NCBI RefSeq assembly: GCF_900143515.1
Contig: NZ_FSQT01000001.1
Location: forward strand, 2,294,001-2,358,000
DNA from: Micromonospora cremea
Lineage (GTDB): Bacteria > Actinomycetota > Actinomycetes > Mycobacteriales > Micromonosporaceae
DNA: 64,000 bases
Reading direction: 5' to 3'
The notes beneath the pieces were generated by a model. It searched no databases. It was not told where the DNA came from and worked only from the letters and a program-made list of their open reading frames with translations. Below are positions 43,502-52,569 of this stretch, in pieces. Both the position numbers and the translations under genes were made by a program. Each line of letters begins with the position of its first letter. Position 1 is the stretch's first letter.

Positions 43502-44197
43502 ATGCGCACTGTCGTCTTCGGCGCCACCGGCCCCACCGGCCGCCAGATCACCGAGCAGTCCCTGGCCGCGGGCCACGAGGTCGTCGCGGTCACCCGCCGC
43601 CCGCACAACGTCCAGCCCCGCACCGGCCTCACCGTGGTCGGCGCCGACGTCGCGGACCCGGACGCCGTCCACCGGGCCGTCGCCGGCAGCGATGCCGTCT
43701 TGTCCAGCCTGGGTGTCCCGCTCACCCCGAAGCCGATCACCGTGTACTCAGAGGGCAACGCGAACATCGTGGCCGCCATGCACCGTCACGGGGTGAAGCG
43801 CCTGGTCACGGTCAGCTCCAGCGTCATGGATCCCACCTGGCGACCGACCGGCGAATTCTTCTTCAACAACGTGCTGGATCCACTGTTCAACCGCAGGGTG
43901 GGCCGCACCGCGCACGAGGACATGCGTCGGATGGAGTCCCTCGTTCGCGACAGCGACCTGGACTGGACCATCGTGCGGCCGTCCGGGCTGTTCGACCACC
44001 CGGCGGCCACGCGCTACCAGGTGACGGAGAACGTCGCGGACGGCCTGTTCACGGCCCGCGCGGATCTGGCGGCGAGCATGGTGGCACAGTTGACCGACGA
44101 CCGGTTCGTCCGGCGGGCGATGGCGGTGATCACCACCGAGGTCCGGCCGAGTATCGCGGGTCTGATCTGGCGCGAGGCCGTCATGAGGAAGAAGTGA
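43502..44197 (+). CDS. NAD(P)H-binding atypical short-chain dehydrogenase
   Basis: A 231-residue NAD(P)-binding protein. The Rossmann motif is VVFGATGPTGRQITEQSLAAGHEVVAVTRRP, followed by DAVLSSLGVPLTP, VSSSVMDPTWRPTGE and DWTIVRPSGLFD, as in the NmrA/YwnB-like family. The catalytic Tyr-Lys pair of classical SDRs is not obvious. ATG 43502 has GAGGAGCG. Probably a redox sensor or reductase induced through the TetR repressor. A hairpin (44284-44310) may end the transcript. Confidence 0.85.
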   Translation: MRTVVFGATGPTGRQITEQSLAAGHEVVAVTRRPHNVQPRTGLTVVGADVADPDAVHRAVAGSDAVLSSLGVPLTPKPITVYSEGNANIVAAMHRHGVKRLVTVSSSVMDPTWRPTGEFFFNNVLDPLFNRRVGRTAHEDMRRMESLVRDSDLDWTIVRPSGLFDHPAATRYQVTENVADGLFTARADLAASMVAQLTDDRFVRRAMAVITTEVRPSIAGLIWREAVMRKK

Positions 44198-44283
44198 CGC
44201 GCCAGCAGGCGGTTACCGGGGCGCGGCTCGGTGCGCGGCATCCGCTGGTGGTCGCCGGTCCGTCTGCTCCCTGCCGTGGAAGC

Positions 44284-44310
44284 GTTGACGAGCTCGGCGA
44301 GTTCGTCAAC
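44284..44310. terminator. Weak hairpin after the NAD(P)-binding gene
   Basis: GTTGACG (44284-44290) pairs with CGTCAAC (44304-44310). It is short and some 85 nt after the stop, so it is only a possible terminator. Confidence 0.3.
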
Positions 44311-44317
44311 GAGCGGT

Positions 44318-44332
44318 ATACCTCAGAGGTAT
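44318..44332. promoter_or_regulatory. Short palindrome of the ATACCTC family
   Basis: ATACCTC-A-GAGGTAT is a perfect 15-bp palindrome with the core of the larger sites at 581-628 and 60198-60241. Nearby genes are a reductase (downstream end) and a GH2 remnant, so no target is evident; it may be a relic. Confidence 0.35.
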
Positions 44333-44409
44333 CGCGCCCACAACACCCACCGGGCTGTCCGCGGTTGCGGTGGGAAGCGGCCCCGGGCGCCGCCTCCCAC
44401 CGCGGACTC

Positions 44410-44716
44410 CTAACTGCCGGCCGAGTTGTACGCCTGAGCCGTCACCTTCACCTTGCGGCCCAGACCCGGCCGCGCGGGCCAGGAGATCTGCACCTGACGG
44501 GTCTCTCCCGGCAGGAGCCAGAAGTAGTTGTCGTCGTACCGGGCCGGCAGGACCCGCTCCCCGCGCTCGTCGCGCACGGCGAGCCGGACCAGGGCGGCGA
44601 CCGTGCGGCCCTGGTTGCGGACCGTCGTGGTGACGGTGGACCGGCGATCGATGACGCGTACGACGCCGGTCGACGTCGACAGTCGGGCCGCTGGCAGGTC
44701 GTTGAGCGCCCGCTAG
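44410..44716 (-). pseudogene. 3' remnant of a glycoside hydrolase family 2 (exo-beta-glucosaminidase/mannosidase-like) gene
   Basis: The minus strand encodes about 100 residues ending at TAG 44410: LPAARLSTSTGVVRVIDRRS, then VTTTVRNQGRTVAALVRLAV, then ERVLPARYDDNYFWLLPGET and a final beta-strand pair. This is the C-terminal Ig-like domain of large GH2 enzymes (DDNYFxLLPGExR is characteristic). The frame is closed upstream by a TAG, and no catalytic domain exists in the window, so the gene has lost about 90% of its length. Confidence 0.65.
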
Positions 44717-44730
44717 CCGAAGCGCGACGC

Positions 44731-44763
44731 TGTGTACGGGCGGTGGGTCACCGCCCGTGCACA
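44731..44763. terminator. Strong orphan hairpin
   Basis: 15-nt arms 44731-44745 and 44749-44763 with one wobble pair and a GGT loop. No intact gene adjoins it; it may be the terminator of a lost gene. Confidence 0.5.
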
Positions 44764-45728
44764 GCAGTCGTCAGCGCGCATTCACTCCGGGTACGAGGGC
44801 CCCGGCTCGGTTGTCGGTTCTCACCGGAGGCTTCAGTGCGTCAAGATTCTTTTCGGTGCAAATTTCAGCGGTGCCTTCGAGATTTCAGCGATCCTCCTCC
44901 TGCCCTTCCTCGTCTTCACCGGCAGCGGCTCAGGCGGGAACGGGCAGACTCTTCCCGGTTCCCGGCCGTACGCGTACAGCGTCGCCGCCAGGTCGGGATG
45001 CCTCTGCGCTTCGAGAAGGGCGAGGTAGGCCTCCGCGGCGCCGGGATGCCCGCCTCAACCTCGATGCTGAGCAGATCGCCGGCGTCCGCGTTGCAAGGAC
45101 GCTCACCAGGCGCTGGGCGGCCAGCGCATTCCCTTGATCCCTGAGGGTCTCCCCATCGTGCTCGGTGACGGTTCCGACCGGCGTCAGGGCGGTCGTGTGC
45201 GGCCTGGGCATGGTCACACCACCCCGTCACGTTCGAGGACCCGCGGCGTGACCGCACGGCAGGACGTCCGACGCTTCAACCGCCGGCGAGCCGACCAGCG
45301 GACTCAGCGAGACCCACAGGAACGGGGCGGCCGTCGTGACGTTCCGTTACCAACGACCCGGCACCGATCGTGTGGCGCATCCGCATCTGCCGATGAGAGT
45401 GCGTGCATATTGACCATCTGCGACGGATCATGGTGGCGCGTAGGAACCCGGTCGCCATCCCGAAACGTACGAGAAGTCCAGACCGCTATCCGCCCAAGAA
45501 GAGCGGATATTCCATTCGGGCTGGGCGAATCCCGGCCGAGGCGACGATTCGGCGAAGGTTCATGGCAGTGTCCTCTCCTGCGGGTTGCCCCCTGCGCGAA
45601 CTCACTGCCACCACGACCCCGACCGCGACCGGGTTCACGGATCCACCGACGTCACCCGATCATGTCAGGGGATCCAGCGGTGCGGGCGACCGGCGGGAGG
45701 CGGGATGCCCGCACCGCTGGGGACGAGG
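44764..45728. other. Degenerate intergenic region
   Basis: About 965 bp without a convincing gene. Lower codon bias and many stops in all frames suggest eroded DNA. It contains one copy of a dispersed repeat (45284-45396). Confidence 0.5.
45284..45396 (+). repeat. Dispersed repeat copy A (about 115 bp)
   Basis: This stretch matches the minus strand of 56641-56757. Shared blocks include CGAGCCGACCAGCGGA, GACCCACAGGAACGG, TCGTGACGTTCCGTTACCA and TCTGCCGA, with scattered substitutions and a short indel. One frame reads VTFRYQRxGxDRxAxPxLP in both copies, so a small coding or regulatory origin is possible. Nature unknown. Confidence 0.6.
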
Positions 45729-45953
45729 CTAGCTGCGGTAGCGGAAGAGGATTCGGCCTCGGGTCAGGTCGTAGGGGCTCAGCTCTACGAGCACCCGGTC
45801 GTACGGGAGGATCTTGATGTAATTCTTACGGATCTTTCCACTGATGTGGGCCAGCACCTTGTGGCCGTTCTGCAGCTCCACCGTGAAAGTGGCGTTGCGC
45901 AGGCATTCGAGGACGGTGCCCTCGAGTTCGATGCCGTTTGATGTTCTCGCCAT
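45729..45953 (-). CDS. infA: Translation initiation factor IF-1, probable second copy
   Basis: A 74-residue IF-1: single S1/OB-fold with [66 protein letters not shown]. Length and sequence fit IF-1. No ribosomal-protein genes surround it, whereas the housekeeping infA sits in the rpmJ-rpsM cluster, so this is likely a paralogue. It lies 25 bp downstream of a GNAT gene on the same strand and could be co-transcribed. Confidence 0.92.
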   Translation of the reverse strand: MARTSNGIELEGTVLECLRNATFTVELQNGHKVLAHISGKIRKNYIKILPYDRVLVELSPYDLTRGRILFRYRS

Positions 45954-45978
45954 GGTCAGCGACTCCTCTCGTTCGCGG

Positions 45979-46749
45979 TCAGCGGAGGACCAGTTCGAGG
46001 TTGCTGCCGGTGCGCCGGGCGCCGATGCCCTCGAACAGCGCCGTGGCGGCCACGTTAGATTCGGTCACCTCGGCCGAGGCCGTTTCCTTGCCGATGCGGT
46101 GCAGCCCGCCCAGTGCGTGGGCCAGCAGCGCCCGGGCGATGCCGCGGCGTTGGCGGTCGGCCCGGACGGCGATCAGCCCTATCCGTGGCAGCCGGGTCAC
46201 CATCGCTACCCGCAGTAGACCCACGTATTGGCCGGACTGCGCCGCCACGGCGTATTTCGACGGGTCGAGCACGGGAAGGGCCAGAACTTCGGCCGGCATG
46301 TCCTGCCATCCAGGGCCGGCATCCACCTGGTCGCGGATCGTGCGGTCCAGGGCGCGTAGCGGGGCCTCCTCCGCACGGCCGAAGGCCTTTATCGTCACGT
46401 CCGGCGGTGGCAGAGCCGAGTCGAGGCCCGTGGCGCGGGGGTCGGTGGGTACGGCATACTCCCACTCCCGACGCCGTGTCGTGAAGCCGGCTCGCTGCCA
46501 CCGGGCGGTCAGGTCGAGGTCGGCCTCGTCGACTACCGTGTGCAGCTGCCTCGGCAGAGCCGCCAGCATGGCCTCGGCCAGCCGGTCGAAGGCCACGCCG
46601 TGCCAGGCGTCGATACTGACGAACATCCGCCCGTCGGGCCGGCGCGACGCCTCGCCGCGGCCGACTACGAGGTCGTCCTCCAGCGCATGCCATTGCCCGG
46701 ACGCGACGCGCGAAATCAGCACGGCGTGGCTGAATTCCACAGGATTCAT
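45979..46749 (-). CDS. GNAT-family N-acetyltransferase
   Basis: A 256-residue GNAT. The C-terminal half carries the acetyl-CoA site, [27 protein letters not shown] (Q/RxxGxG/A motif), then [19 protein letters not shown]. The N-terminal half looks like a second, degenerate GNAT fold ([19 protein letters not shown]). ATG 46749. The substrate is unknown; co-location with the IF-1 paralogue is the only clue. Confidence 0.82.
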   Translation of the reverse strand: MNPVEFSHAVLISRVASGQWHALEDDLVVGRGEASRRPDGRMFVSIDAWHGVAFDRLAEAMLAALPRQLHTVVDEADLDLTARWQRAGFTTRRREWEYAVPTDPRATGLDSALPPPDVTIKAFGRAEEAPLRALDRTIRDQVDAGPGWQDMPAEVLALPVLDPSKYAVAAQSGQYVGLLRVAMVTRLPRIGLIAVRADRQRRGIARALLAHALGGLHRIGKETASAEVTESNVAATALFEGIGARRTGSNLELVLR

Positions 46750-47177
46750 AGGTTGGTGCCTTTCGGAATCGCCTTGTTAGGGCGCTCCCGGCGACACCTA
46801 CGTCAGTGGCCGGCCCGTGACGGCGAGGGGAGCACCCACATCGATACAACGTTCACGGGTCTCACCTCCTCGGTCAGTGTCACGGCTCAAGGGAAGCTAC
46901 CAGCCGGCGCGTCGCACCGTCCAACCATTTCCAGCGAGTGTGCGATGCTGCACCTCTTCATGATCAAAGGGCGAACGGCCGTGTCCCACGGCCATCGCGC
47001 GGCAGATCGCGGTCGGCCTGCCGTCGCCACAGTCTGGTGAGCCAGTCTGCCGTCCGTACACCACACGGCGCCACGGCGCGGGCCCGCAGACGCGGATATG
47101 CCGATGAGCGGAAACTCGATCATGTCAGCAGCTAAGCGCTTGCTCCTCACGCGGCGTCATGCCACATAGTCGGTGAC
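46750..47177. other. Intergenic region, no gene seen
   Basis: This 428-bp gap lies between divergent genes (GNAT and the MerR-methyltransferase) and should hold both promoters. No strong hairpin, repeat or coding frame was recognised. Confidence 0.5.
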
Positions 47178-48293
47178 GTGGAGGAGCACCTGACCGTGGG
47201 GCGTGTGGCGGAGTTGGCCGGCGTCAGCGTCCGCACACTGCATCACTATGACGAGATCGGCCTCCTGGAGCCGTCCACGCGAACCGCGGCTGGGCACCGG
47301 GCCTACTCCCCGGGCGATGTGGAGCGACTCCGGGAGGTGCTCGCCTACCGCCGGCTCGGCTTCGGATTGCGGGAGATCGCGGATCTGGTTGACGATCCGA
47401 CCACCGACGCAGTCGCGCACCTGTGCCGGCTGCGCGGCCTGCTGATGGACCAGCGCGACCGCGCTGCTGCCATGGTGACGGCAATAGACAGGGAACTGGA
47501 GGCACGAGCAATGGGAATCAGGACGACGCCAGAGGAGCAACTGAAAGTGTTCGGCGCGCAGTTGTACGACGCCATCGGATCCGCTTACCCAGCGACGCGG
47601 CGCACCGAGCCACGGATCGCCGCGCGCATCTGGGATGCGCTGGGGGACGCACGAACGGTGCTGAACGTCGGGGCTGGCACCGGCTCCTACGAACCACCCG
47701 ACCGCGACGTCACGGCGGTGGAACCGTCGGCGGTCATGCGGGCGCAGCGTCCCGTGGGCGCGGCGCCGTGCGTGGCCGCCGCTGCGGAGAGTCTGCCGTT
47801 CGAGGACCAGTCCTTCGACGCCGCGATGGCAGTCAGCACCGTCCATCACTGGCCGGACCCGGTCGCCGGGCTGCGGGAGATGCAGCGTGTGTCCCGCCGC
47901 GTGGTGGTGTTCACGTACGACGCCGATGACACCGGCTGGCGTCAGCGGTTCTGGCTCACCCGCGACTACCTGCCTGAATTCGCAGACCTTCTCATCGGCT
48001 GGCCGTCCCTTGCCGACCTAACCCGCGCGATCGGAGGACGCGCGGAACCGGTGCTCGTCCCATGGGACTGCGCTGACGGCTTCTTCGAGGCACACTGGCG
48101 CCGGCCTGAGGCATACCTGGACGAACATGTACGCCGCGCGGTTTCGGTATGGACCAGAGTCGGACCGCAGGCCGAGCAACGGGCAGTCAGCACACTCCGC
48201 GAAGACCTTTCCTCAGGCCGGTGGGCCGAGCGCAACCGCGACCTTATCGCCCTCGACACGGCAGAGCTCGGCCTCCGCCTGCTCGTAGCCTGA
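47178..48293 (+). CDS. MerR-type HTH fused to an SAM-dependent methyltransferase
   Basis: A 371-residue two-domain protein. Residues 5-75 form a MerR HTH (LTVGRVAELAGVSVRTLHHYDEIGLLEPSTRTAAGHRAYSPGDVERL) with a dimerisation helix and a TipA-like linker (RTTPEEQLKVFG). Residues 135-280 form a class I methyltransferase: motif I VLNVGAGTGSYEP, then VTAVEPSAVM, and FDAAMAVSTVHHWPDPVAGLREMQRV. GTG 47178 preserves the full HTH; GTG 47196 has a better-placed GGAGGAG and is an alternative. The fusion suggests a regulator whose effector domain binds SAM or a methylatable compound. Confidence 0.85.
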   Translation: MEEHLTVGRVAELAGVSVRTLHHYDEIGLLEPSTRTAAGHRAYSPGDVERLREVLAYRRLGFGLREIADLVDDPTTDAVAHLCRLRGLLMDQRDRAAAMVTAIDRELEARAMGIRTTPEEQLKVFGAQLYDAIGSAYPATRRTEPRIAARIWDALGDARTVLNVGAGTGSYEPPDRDVTAVEPSAVMRAQRPVGAAPCVAAAAESLPFEDQSFDAAMAVSTVHHWPDPVAGLREMQRVSRRVVVFTYDADDTGWRQRFWLTRDYLPEFADLLIGWPSLADLTRAIGGRAEPVLVPWDCADGFFEAHWRRPEAYLDEHVRRAVSVWTRVGPQAEQRAVSTLREDLSSGRWAERNRDLIALDTAELGLRLLVA

Positions 48294-48641
48294 ACCACCG
48301 TGCGCGAGAACGCCGCCAGAGAGCGGACCACCGGGATTAGCAAATACTGCCGCGGGGACGCTTGGCCTCCATTGCGTGCTCAACCTGGACGTCCTTGCCG
48401 TACAGGTCGAGCTTGGACCTGTCGGCCCAGCTCATGAGCTGCATGAGAGAGCGACGCGCGGATTCGGGGCACGCTCATGCCGCGATCCGCGCGCATGTCG
48501 CAGATCAGTTGGCTGACGTGTGTCGCGTATCAGTCGACGGAGGACACGGCCGCCTGCCGGCATGTCGGGCTCCAGTTGATCCGTTACGGATCAGCGCCGG
48601 GTGATCCGTGACATGTTCGGCTAGATGGTCTTCGTTCGTCT
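48294..48641. other. Intergenic region with short minus-strand frame
   Basis: No clear gene. A 35-residue minus-strand frame (48444-48337, beginning MQLMSWADRSKLDLYGKDV) looks protein-like and may be the tail of a lost gene; I do not recognise it. A 17-bp word, ACACGGCCGCCTGCCGG (48544-48560), recurs at 49072-49088. Confidence 0.4.
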
Positions 48642-48959
48642 TTACCAGTCTGGCTCGTGGATGTCCTCTTCGAGGGCCTTGATGGTGCTGTAGAAGGTGG
48701 TGGTGGGCCAGGATGGTCTATCGGCCGCCCGTTTCCAGGTGAGGTGGACGAGGGCCCAGCCCCCAGAGGTCAGTTCCACAACGATGTCGTCTGAAGCCTC
48801 GGACCTACCGATGACTTCGACGGGTTGGTTGTGTAGGGGGTGGCCGGCGGCCACCTCGGTCAGAAGTTCGGCGTGCAGTGCTTCACGCTGTCGTTGTTCG
48901 GCGGGGCCACCCCGGCGCAGGTCCCACCACGGGTCAGTAAAGACGGGCTGTTCGTCCAC
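48642..48959 (-). CDS. Conserved hypothetical protein, about 105 residues
   Basis: A 105-residue soluble protein with a charged N-terminal helix, the core HPLHNQPVEVIGRSEASDDIVVELTSGGWALVHLTWKRAADRPSWPTTTFY and an acidic C-terminus. From memory, similar proteins are common in actinomycetes but have no assigned function. GTG start at 48959; no better codon is available. No operon partner. Confidence 0.65.
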   Translation of the reverse strand: MDEQPVFTDPWWDLRRGGPAEQRQREALHAELLTEVAAGHPLHNQPVEVIGRSEASDDIVVELTSGGWALVHLTWKRAADRPSWPTTTFYSTIKALEEDIHEPDW

Positions 48960-49687
48960 CGGGTCATCGTTGCGTAGCTCGCGGAAGTTCGGGCTCGCGG
49001 GCCTCGGCCCAGCGCTGGCGAAGCGTCACGTATCAGTTGAAGCCACCGTGTAACGGATCAAGCGGAGTACGACACGGCCGCCTGCCGGCTGTCTAATCCG
49101 AAAATGACCTTGCGTGGATGTGCGGTAGCGCCTGGCGGCGCGTAGCGCCGTCGTGCCCGGGCAGCACATCTTCAGGTGGCGCTGACGACGGGCTGGTCGT
49201 TTCACGTGCACGTGGTGGCGCCGACGCCGCCGGTCTAGTTGTTGCTGGCCCATGACGGTGTTGGCGGCGGCAGATTGAGTCAGCTCGGTGGCGAGCGGGT
49301 TAGCAGGTCATGTTGGTAATGCACCTGCGCAAACGACTGTCAGTGGCGGGTGTGCGTGATGTCGCCGGCGCTGCGATCGGCCTGCCGGACGGCGGAGCGC
49401 GACGAGAACACCGCAAAGACCCAGGTGCCGAAGCACGCGGGCCGTGCTCCGGCGGCGGTCGGGAGCCTGCTGGCACCGGCTCGCCGTCAGCTCCTCACAG
49501 GTGGGCTCTCAGGTAGGCGAGGTGGCAAGACTAGACCTGGTGTCCCTCCCTGGTTTGCCAGCATTCGCATGAACGGTGAAGGCGAGGTGGCCTGCAGACC
49601 TTGACGCACACGCGTCCAGTGCGGGTGGATAGGGCGTACACATCTGGTGGCCAGCACGGCCGTGGCAGTCCAATGGAGAGGATTCAC
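48960..49687. other. Degenerate region, no gene seen
   Basis: A 728-bp gap upstream of the aminopeptidase. It shares a 17-bp direct repeat and the word TTGATCCGTTAC (inverted) with 48.54-48.59 kb, which suggests remnants of a mobile element or a small duplication. No intact frame. Confidence 0.4.
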
Positions 49688-51112
49688 ATGACAGTCCCAC
49701 ACCTGCGCGGTGCCACGCTGGCCACGGTCGTCCTGGTGGCTGTCGGGTCGGTGGTGGCACCGGCCGCGGCCGGCGCAGCACCTGGCACCCCTGGAGCCCC
49801 CCGGTACTCGGCCGGTGCGGCGAGCGTCGGCGACCCGTACTTCCCCGAACAGGGCAACGGCGGATACGACGTCCAGCACTACGACCTCAACTTCTCCTAC
49901 GACCCGGCGACCCGATTCATGGATGCCACCGCCACCATCACCGCGATCGCCACTCGGGACCTCAACCGGTTCAACCTGGACTTCCGCGGTCCGGAAATCT
50001 CCGCCGTGACGGTCAACGGGCATGCGCACGACTTCAACCGAGGCGGTCAGGAATTGATCGTCACCCCGCGTCCGAAGCTCAAGACCGGGCACACGTTCAC
50101 CGTGGTGGTGAGGTACGCCGGCGTACCGGGCCCGATCACCGACCCCGACGGGTCGATCGAAGGCTGGGTGCCCACCGACGACGGCGCCTTCGTCGTCGGG
50201 GAGCCCCAGGGCACGCCCACCTGGCTACCTACCAACGACCACCCGACCGACAAGGCCACCTTCCGGTTCACCGCGAGGGTGCCGGCGGGGCTCACCGCCG
50301 TCGGCAACGGCCAGCTCCTGTCCCGGGAGACCCGGGACGGCTGGACCACCTTCACTTGGGACTCGACCGAGCCGATGGCCACCTACCTGGCGACGATCAC
50401 CATCGGCAACTTCTTGGTCACCGAGTCGACCACGCCCAACGGGATCCCGGTCTACGTCGCGGTCGACCCACGGCAGGTCTCCGGGTCCGCCGCCGCGGTG
50501 GCACAGATCCCGAGGATGATCGACTTCTTCTCCACGAGGTTCGGTCCGTACCCCTTCGCCTCGACCGGGGCGATCATCGACCGGGCCCCCGACGTGGGCT
50601 ACGCCCTGGAGACCCAGACCAAGCCGATCTTCTCCAGCCCGGCGAGCGTCGGCACCATGGCCCACGAGCTGGCCCACCAGTGGTACGGCGACAGCGTCTC
50701 CCCGAAACGTTGGTCGGACATATGGCTCAACGAGGGCTTCGCCACCTACGCCCAGTGGATGTACACCGAGTACAACGGCGGCGCGTCGGTCAGCCAGACC
50801 TTCAACAGCAGCAGCAACTACGGTCGGGCCCCGTCGTCGCCGTTCTGGCAGATTGTCCTAGCCGACCCGGGTCCCGAGGACATGTTCAGCAACATCCCGT
50901 ACAACCGGGGCGCGATGACCCTGCACGCGCTGCGCGGCAAGGTCGGCGACGACACCTTCTTCCGCATCCTGCGCGAGTGGGCGGCGAGCCACCGGTACAG
51001 CCACGCCGCAACGGCCGACTTCATCGCCCTCTCCGAGCGGGAGTCCGGGCAGAACCTCACCGCCTTCTTCGATGTGTGGCTATTCCAGAAGGGCAAGCCC
51101 ACGACCTGGTGA
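49688..51112 (+). CDS. Secreted M1-family metallopeptidase (aminopeptidase N-like)
   Basis: A 474-residue secreted peptidase. Signal peptide at residues 1-31 (TLATVVLVAVGSVVAPAAAGAA). The N-terminal beta-domain begins YDVQHYDLNFSYDPATR. The zinc site is MAHELAHQWYGD (HExxH, about residue 325) with the third ligand Glu in WLNEGFATYAQW. It ends soon after the catalytic domain (FFDVWLFQKGKPTTW) and lacks the long C-terminal domain of classical PepN, as in short secreted actinobacterial M1 enzymes. ATG 49688 has GGAGAGG at 6 nt; an upstream ATG in the same frame is less likely. Confidence 0.92.
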   Translation: MTVPHLRGATLATVVLVAVGSVVAPAAAGAAPGTPGAPRYSAGAASVGDPYFPEQGNGGYDVQHYDLNFSYDPATRFMDATATITAIATRDLNRFNLDFRGPEISAVTVNGHAHDFNRGGQELIVTPRPKLKTGHTFTVVVRYAGVPGPITDPDGSIEGWVPTDDGAFVVGEPQGTPTWLPTNDHPTDKATFRFTARVPAGLTAVGNGQLLSRETRDGWTTFTWDSTEPMATYLATITIGNFLVTESTTPNGIPVYVAVDPRQVSGSAAAVAQIPRMIDFFSTRFGPYPFASTGAIIDRAPDVGYALETQTKPIFSSPASVGTMAHELAHQWYGDSVSPKRWSDIWLNEGFATYAQWMYTEYNGGASVSQTFNSSSNYGRAPSSPFWQIVLADPGPEDMFSNIPYNRGAMTLHALRGKVGDDTFFRILREWAASHRYSHAATADFIALSERESGQNLTAFFDVWLFQKGKPTTW

Positions 51113-51128
51113 CGGAGGGTGTGGGGCT

Positions 51129-51147
51129 CGCGACCGTCTCGGTCGCG
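51129..51147. terminator. Terminator after the M1 peptidase
   Basis: CGCGACCG (51129-51136) and CGGTCGCG (51140-51147) form an 8-bp perfect stem with a 3-nt loop, 16 nt after the stop codon. Confidence 0.7.
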
Positions 51148-51335
51148 GGGCCCTACCCAGGCCTTGAAGTGCGGACTGCCGCTCTGCTTGAACCGTGCGA
51201 ACGGTGATCGGCGCCGGCCCGGCGTTGACCAACATCAACAGCCCGGACAGTTGGACCGATCCCTGACCGCCGCGGCCGTCTGCCTGTACGCCTCGGCCAC
51301 CACCCAGGGCCGCTGACTGGCGTACCGTGGGCGGC

Positions 51336-51538
51336 TCAGCGTCCCGGTGCCATGGCCGATCGAGGTCGGTCTGACGACGCTCTAGCCGTGGCGCGCCACC
51401 AGCGGCGCGACGCCAGCGCGGCCAGCCCGGCGCCGGCGGCGGTGAGCAGTATGTCGTCCACAGAGGACAGTCGGTCCAGCCGCAGGACGTACTGCGCGGC
51501 CTCGACCAGGACCGAGCAGCCCGCCGCGAGCGCAAGGA
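51336..51538 (-). pseudogene. VanZ-family protein remnant, cut by the IS6-type element
   Basis: The minus strand from the IS end to the TGA at 51336 reads LLALAAGCSVLVEAAQYVLRL, then SSVDDILLTAAGAGLAALAS and a short Arg-rich tail. This is the C-terminal two helices of a VanZ-like membrane protein (the E-xxQ-xxxxxRxxSxxDxxxN/T-xxG pattern). The 5' part is missing and is not found on the other side of the IS, so insertion was followed by deletion. Confidence 0.65.
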
Positions 51539-52360
51539 GGTGCCGTTGCGTTGTGGGATCGGAAGACGCGTTAAGCCCGTGCCGGGTGGGCGGTCAGATC
51601 GCTTGGGCGAGTTCGGCATACGCCGCTGCGACCCGCAGAGCGGGCGGGGTGTCGATGGCGAGTTCGTAGTGTCCGCGGCGCAGGTTCTGCATGAAGGCGT
51701 GTCCGGCGATGATCACTTGTGCGGTCTTGCCTGTTCGTAGCCCGCGCATCGGTCTCAACCGGTGTTTGAGCTGGCTGTGATCGGCTTCGATCGGATTATT
51801 GGCGTACTGCTCGACGTGGTGCCACGCGGACGGGATCAGCTCGTCGAGCACGGCACGGTAGACTGCGGCGGCGTCGGTGACGATCTCGCTGGGTGTCACT
51901 TTCAACGTCGACAGCGCGCGTCGGAAGAACCGCCGGGCGGCGCCGGCGTCCCGGCGGGCCGAGACGAGCACGGCGATGACCTGCCCATACTGGTCGACCG
52001 CCCGGTACACGTACCGCCACACGCCGTTGACCTTGACGTAGGTTTCGTCGACATGCCACCTGTCGCCTGGTGAGTGGCGGGAGAATCGGGCGGCGTCGGC
52101 CAGCAGCGGGGTGAACCGCTGCACCCACCGGTAGGCGGTGACGTGATCGACCTCGACCCCACGTTCGACCAGCAGCTCCTCCACGTCGCGATACGAGAGG
52201 TTGAAGCGCAAATACCAGCGGACCGCGACCACGATCACCTCGGTCGGGAACCGGAACCCGGCGAACGCCGACGTCGGAGGCAACCACGGGCGAGAGCGGG
52301 TCGATGACTTCACTGCTCAATCCTGCCTCGATCATGCCAACGCTCAATGCAACGGTGCCC
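51539..52360. mobile_element. IS6-family-like insertion sequence, about 822 bp
   Basis: Imperfect terminal inverted repeats frame the transposase: GGTGCCGTTGCGTTGTGG at 51539-51556 and, on the minus strand, GGCACCGTTGCATTGAGC at 52359-52342. Size, single-gene content and the GTTGC-containing end agree with the IS6 family. No 8-bp target duplication was found, which fits replicative cointegration with adjacent deletion. Confidence 0.7.
51594..52313 (-). CDS. IS6-family transposase
   Basis: A 239-residue DDE transposase. Landmarks are FRFPTEVIVVAVRWYLRFNLSYRDVEELLVERGVEVDHVTAYRWVQRF, the first Asp in RWHVDETYVKVNGVWRYVYRAVD, the second in IVTDAAAVYRAV, and the catalytic Glu in NNPIEADHSQLKHRLRPMRGL. 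All three acidic residues are present and the frame is intact, so the element may still be active. Confidence 0.9.
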   Translation of the reverse strand: MKSSTRSRPWLPPTSAFAGFRFPTEVIVVAVRWYLRFNLSYRDVEELLVERGVEVDHVTAYRWVQRFTPLLADAARFSRHSPGDRWHVDETYVKVNGVWRYVYRAVDQYGQVIAVLVSARRDAGAARRFFRRALSTLKVTPSEIVTDAAAVYRAVLDELIPSAWHHVEQYANNPIEADHSQLKHRLRPMRGLRTGKTAQVIIAGHAFMQNLRRGHYELAIDTPPALRVAAAYAELAQAI

Positions 52361-52569
52361 TTTGAACCAACTTGCCGGCAGCCGGCGGCGACAACCTGCG
52401 GGCGAGCCGGCGAAGTCCCCTGCGCGACCTGGCCTGACCGGCTTCGCGGCCTGGCACAACCCCTGCCTGACGCATCTCAGGCCTGTCAACGAGGGCTGCG
52501 TAGGACCGGGGCGGTGGTCATGCCGGGACGACGGTCGGCTGCGGCGGCGCGCAGGCCTTGACGGCGACA

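Noticed and set aside
45134..45817. Open frame of 227 codons in the degenerate region
   Set aside because: No domain, poor start context, and it runs into the antisense of the IF-1 gene. The codon pattern is not that of the neighbouring real genes.
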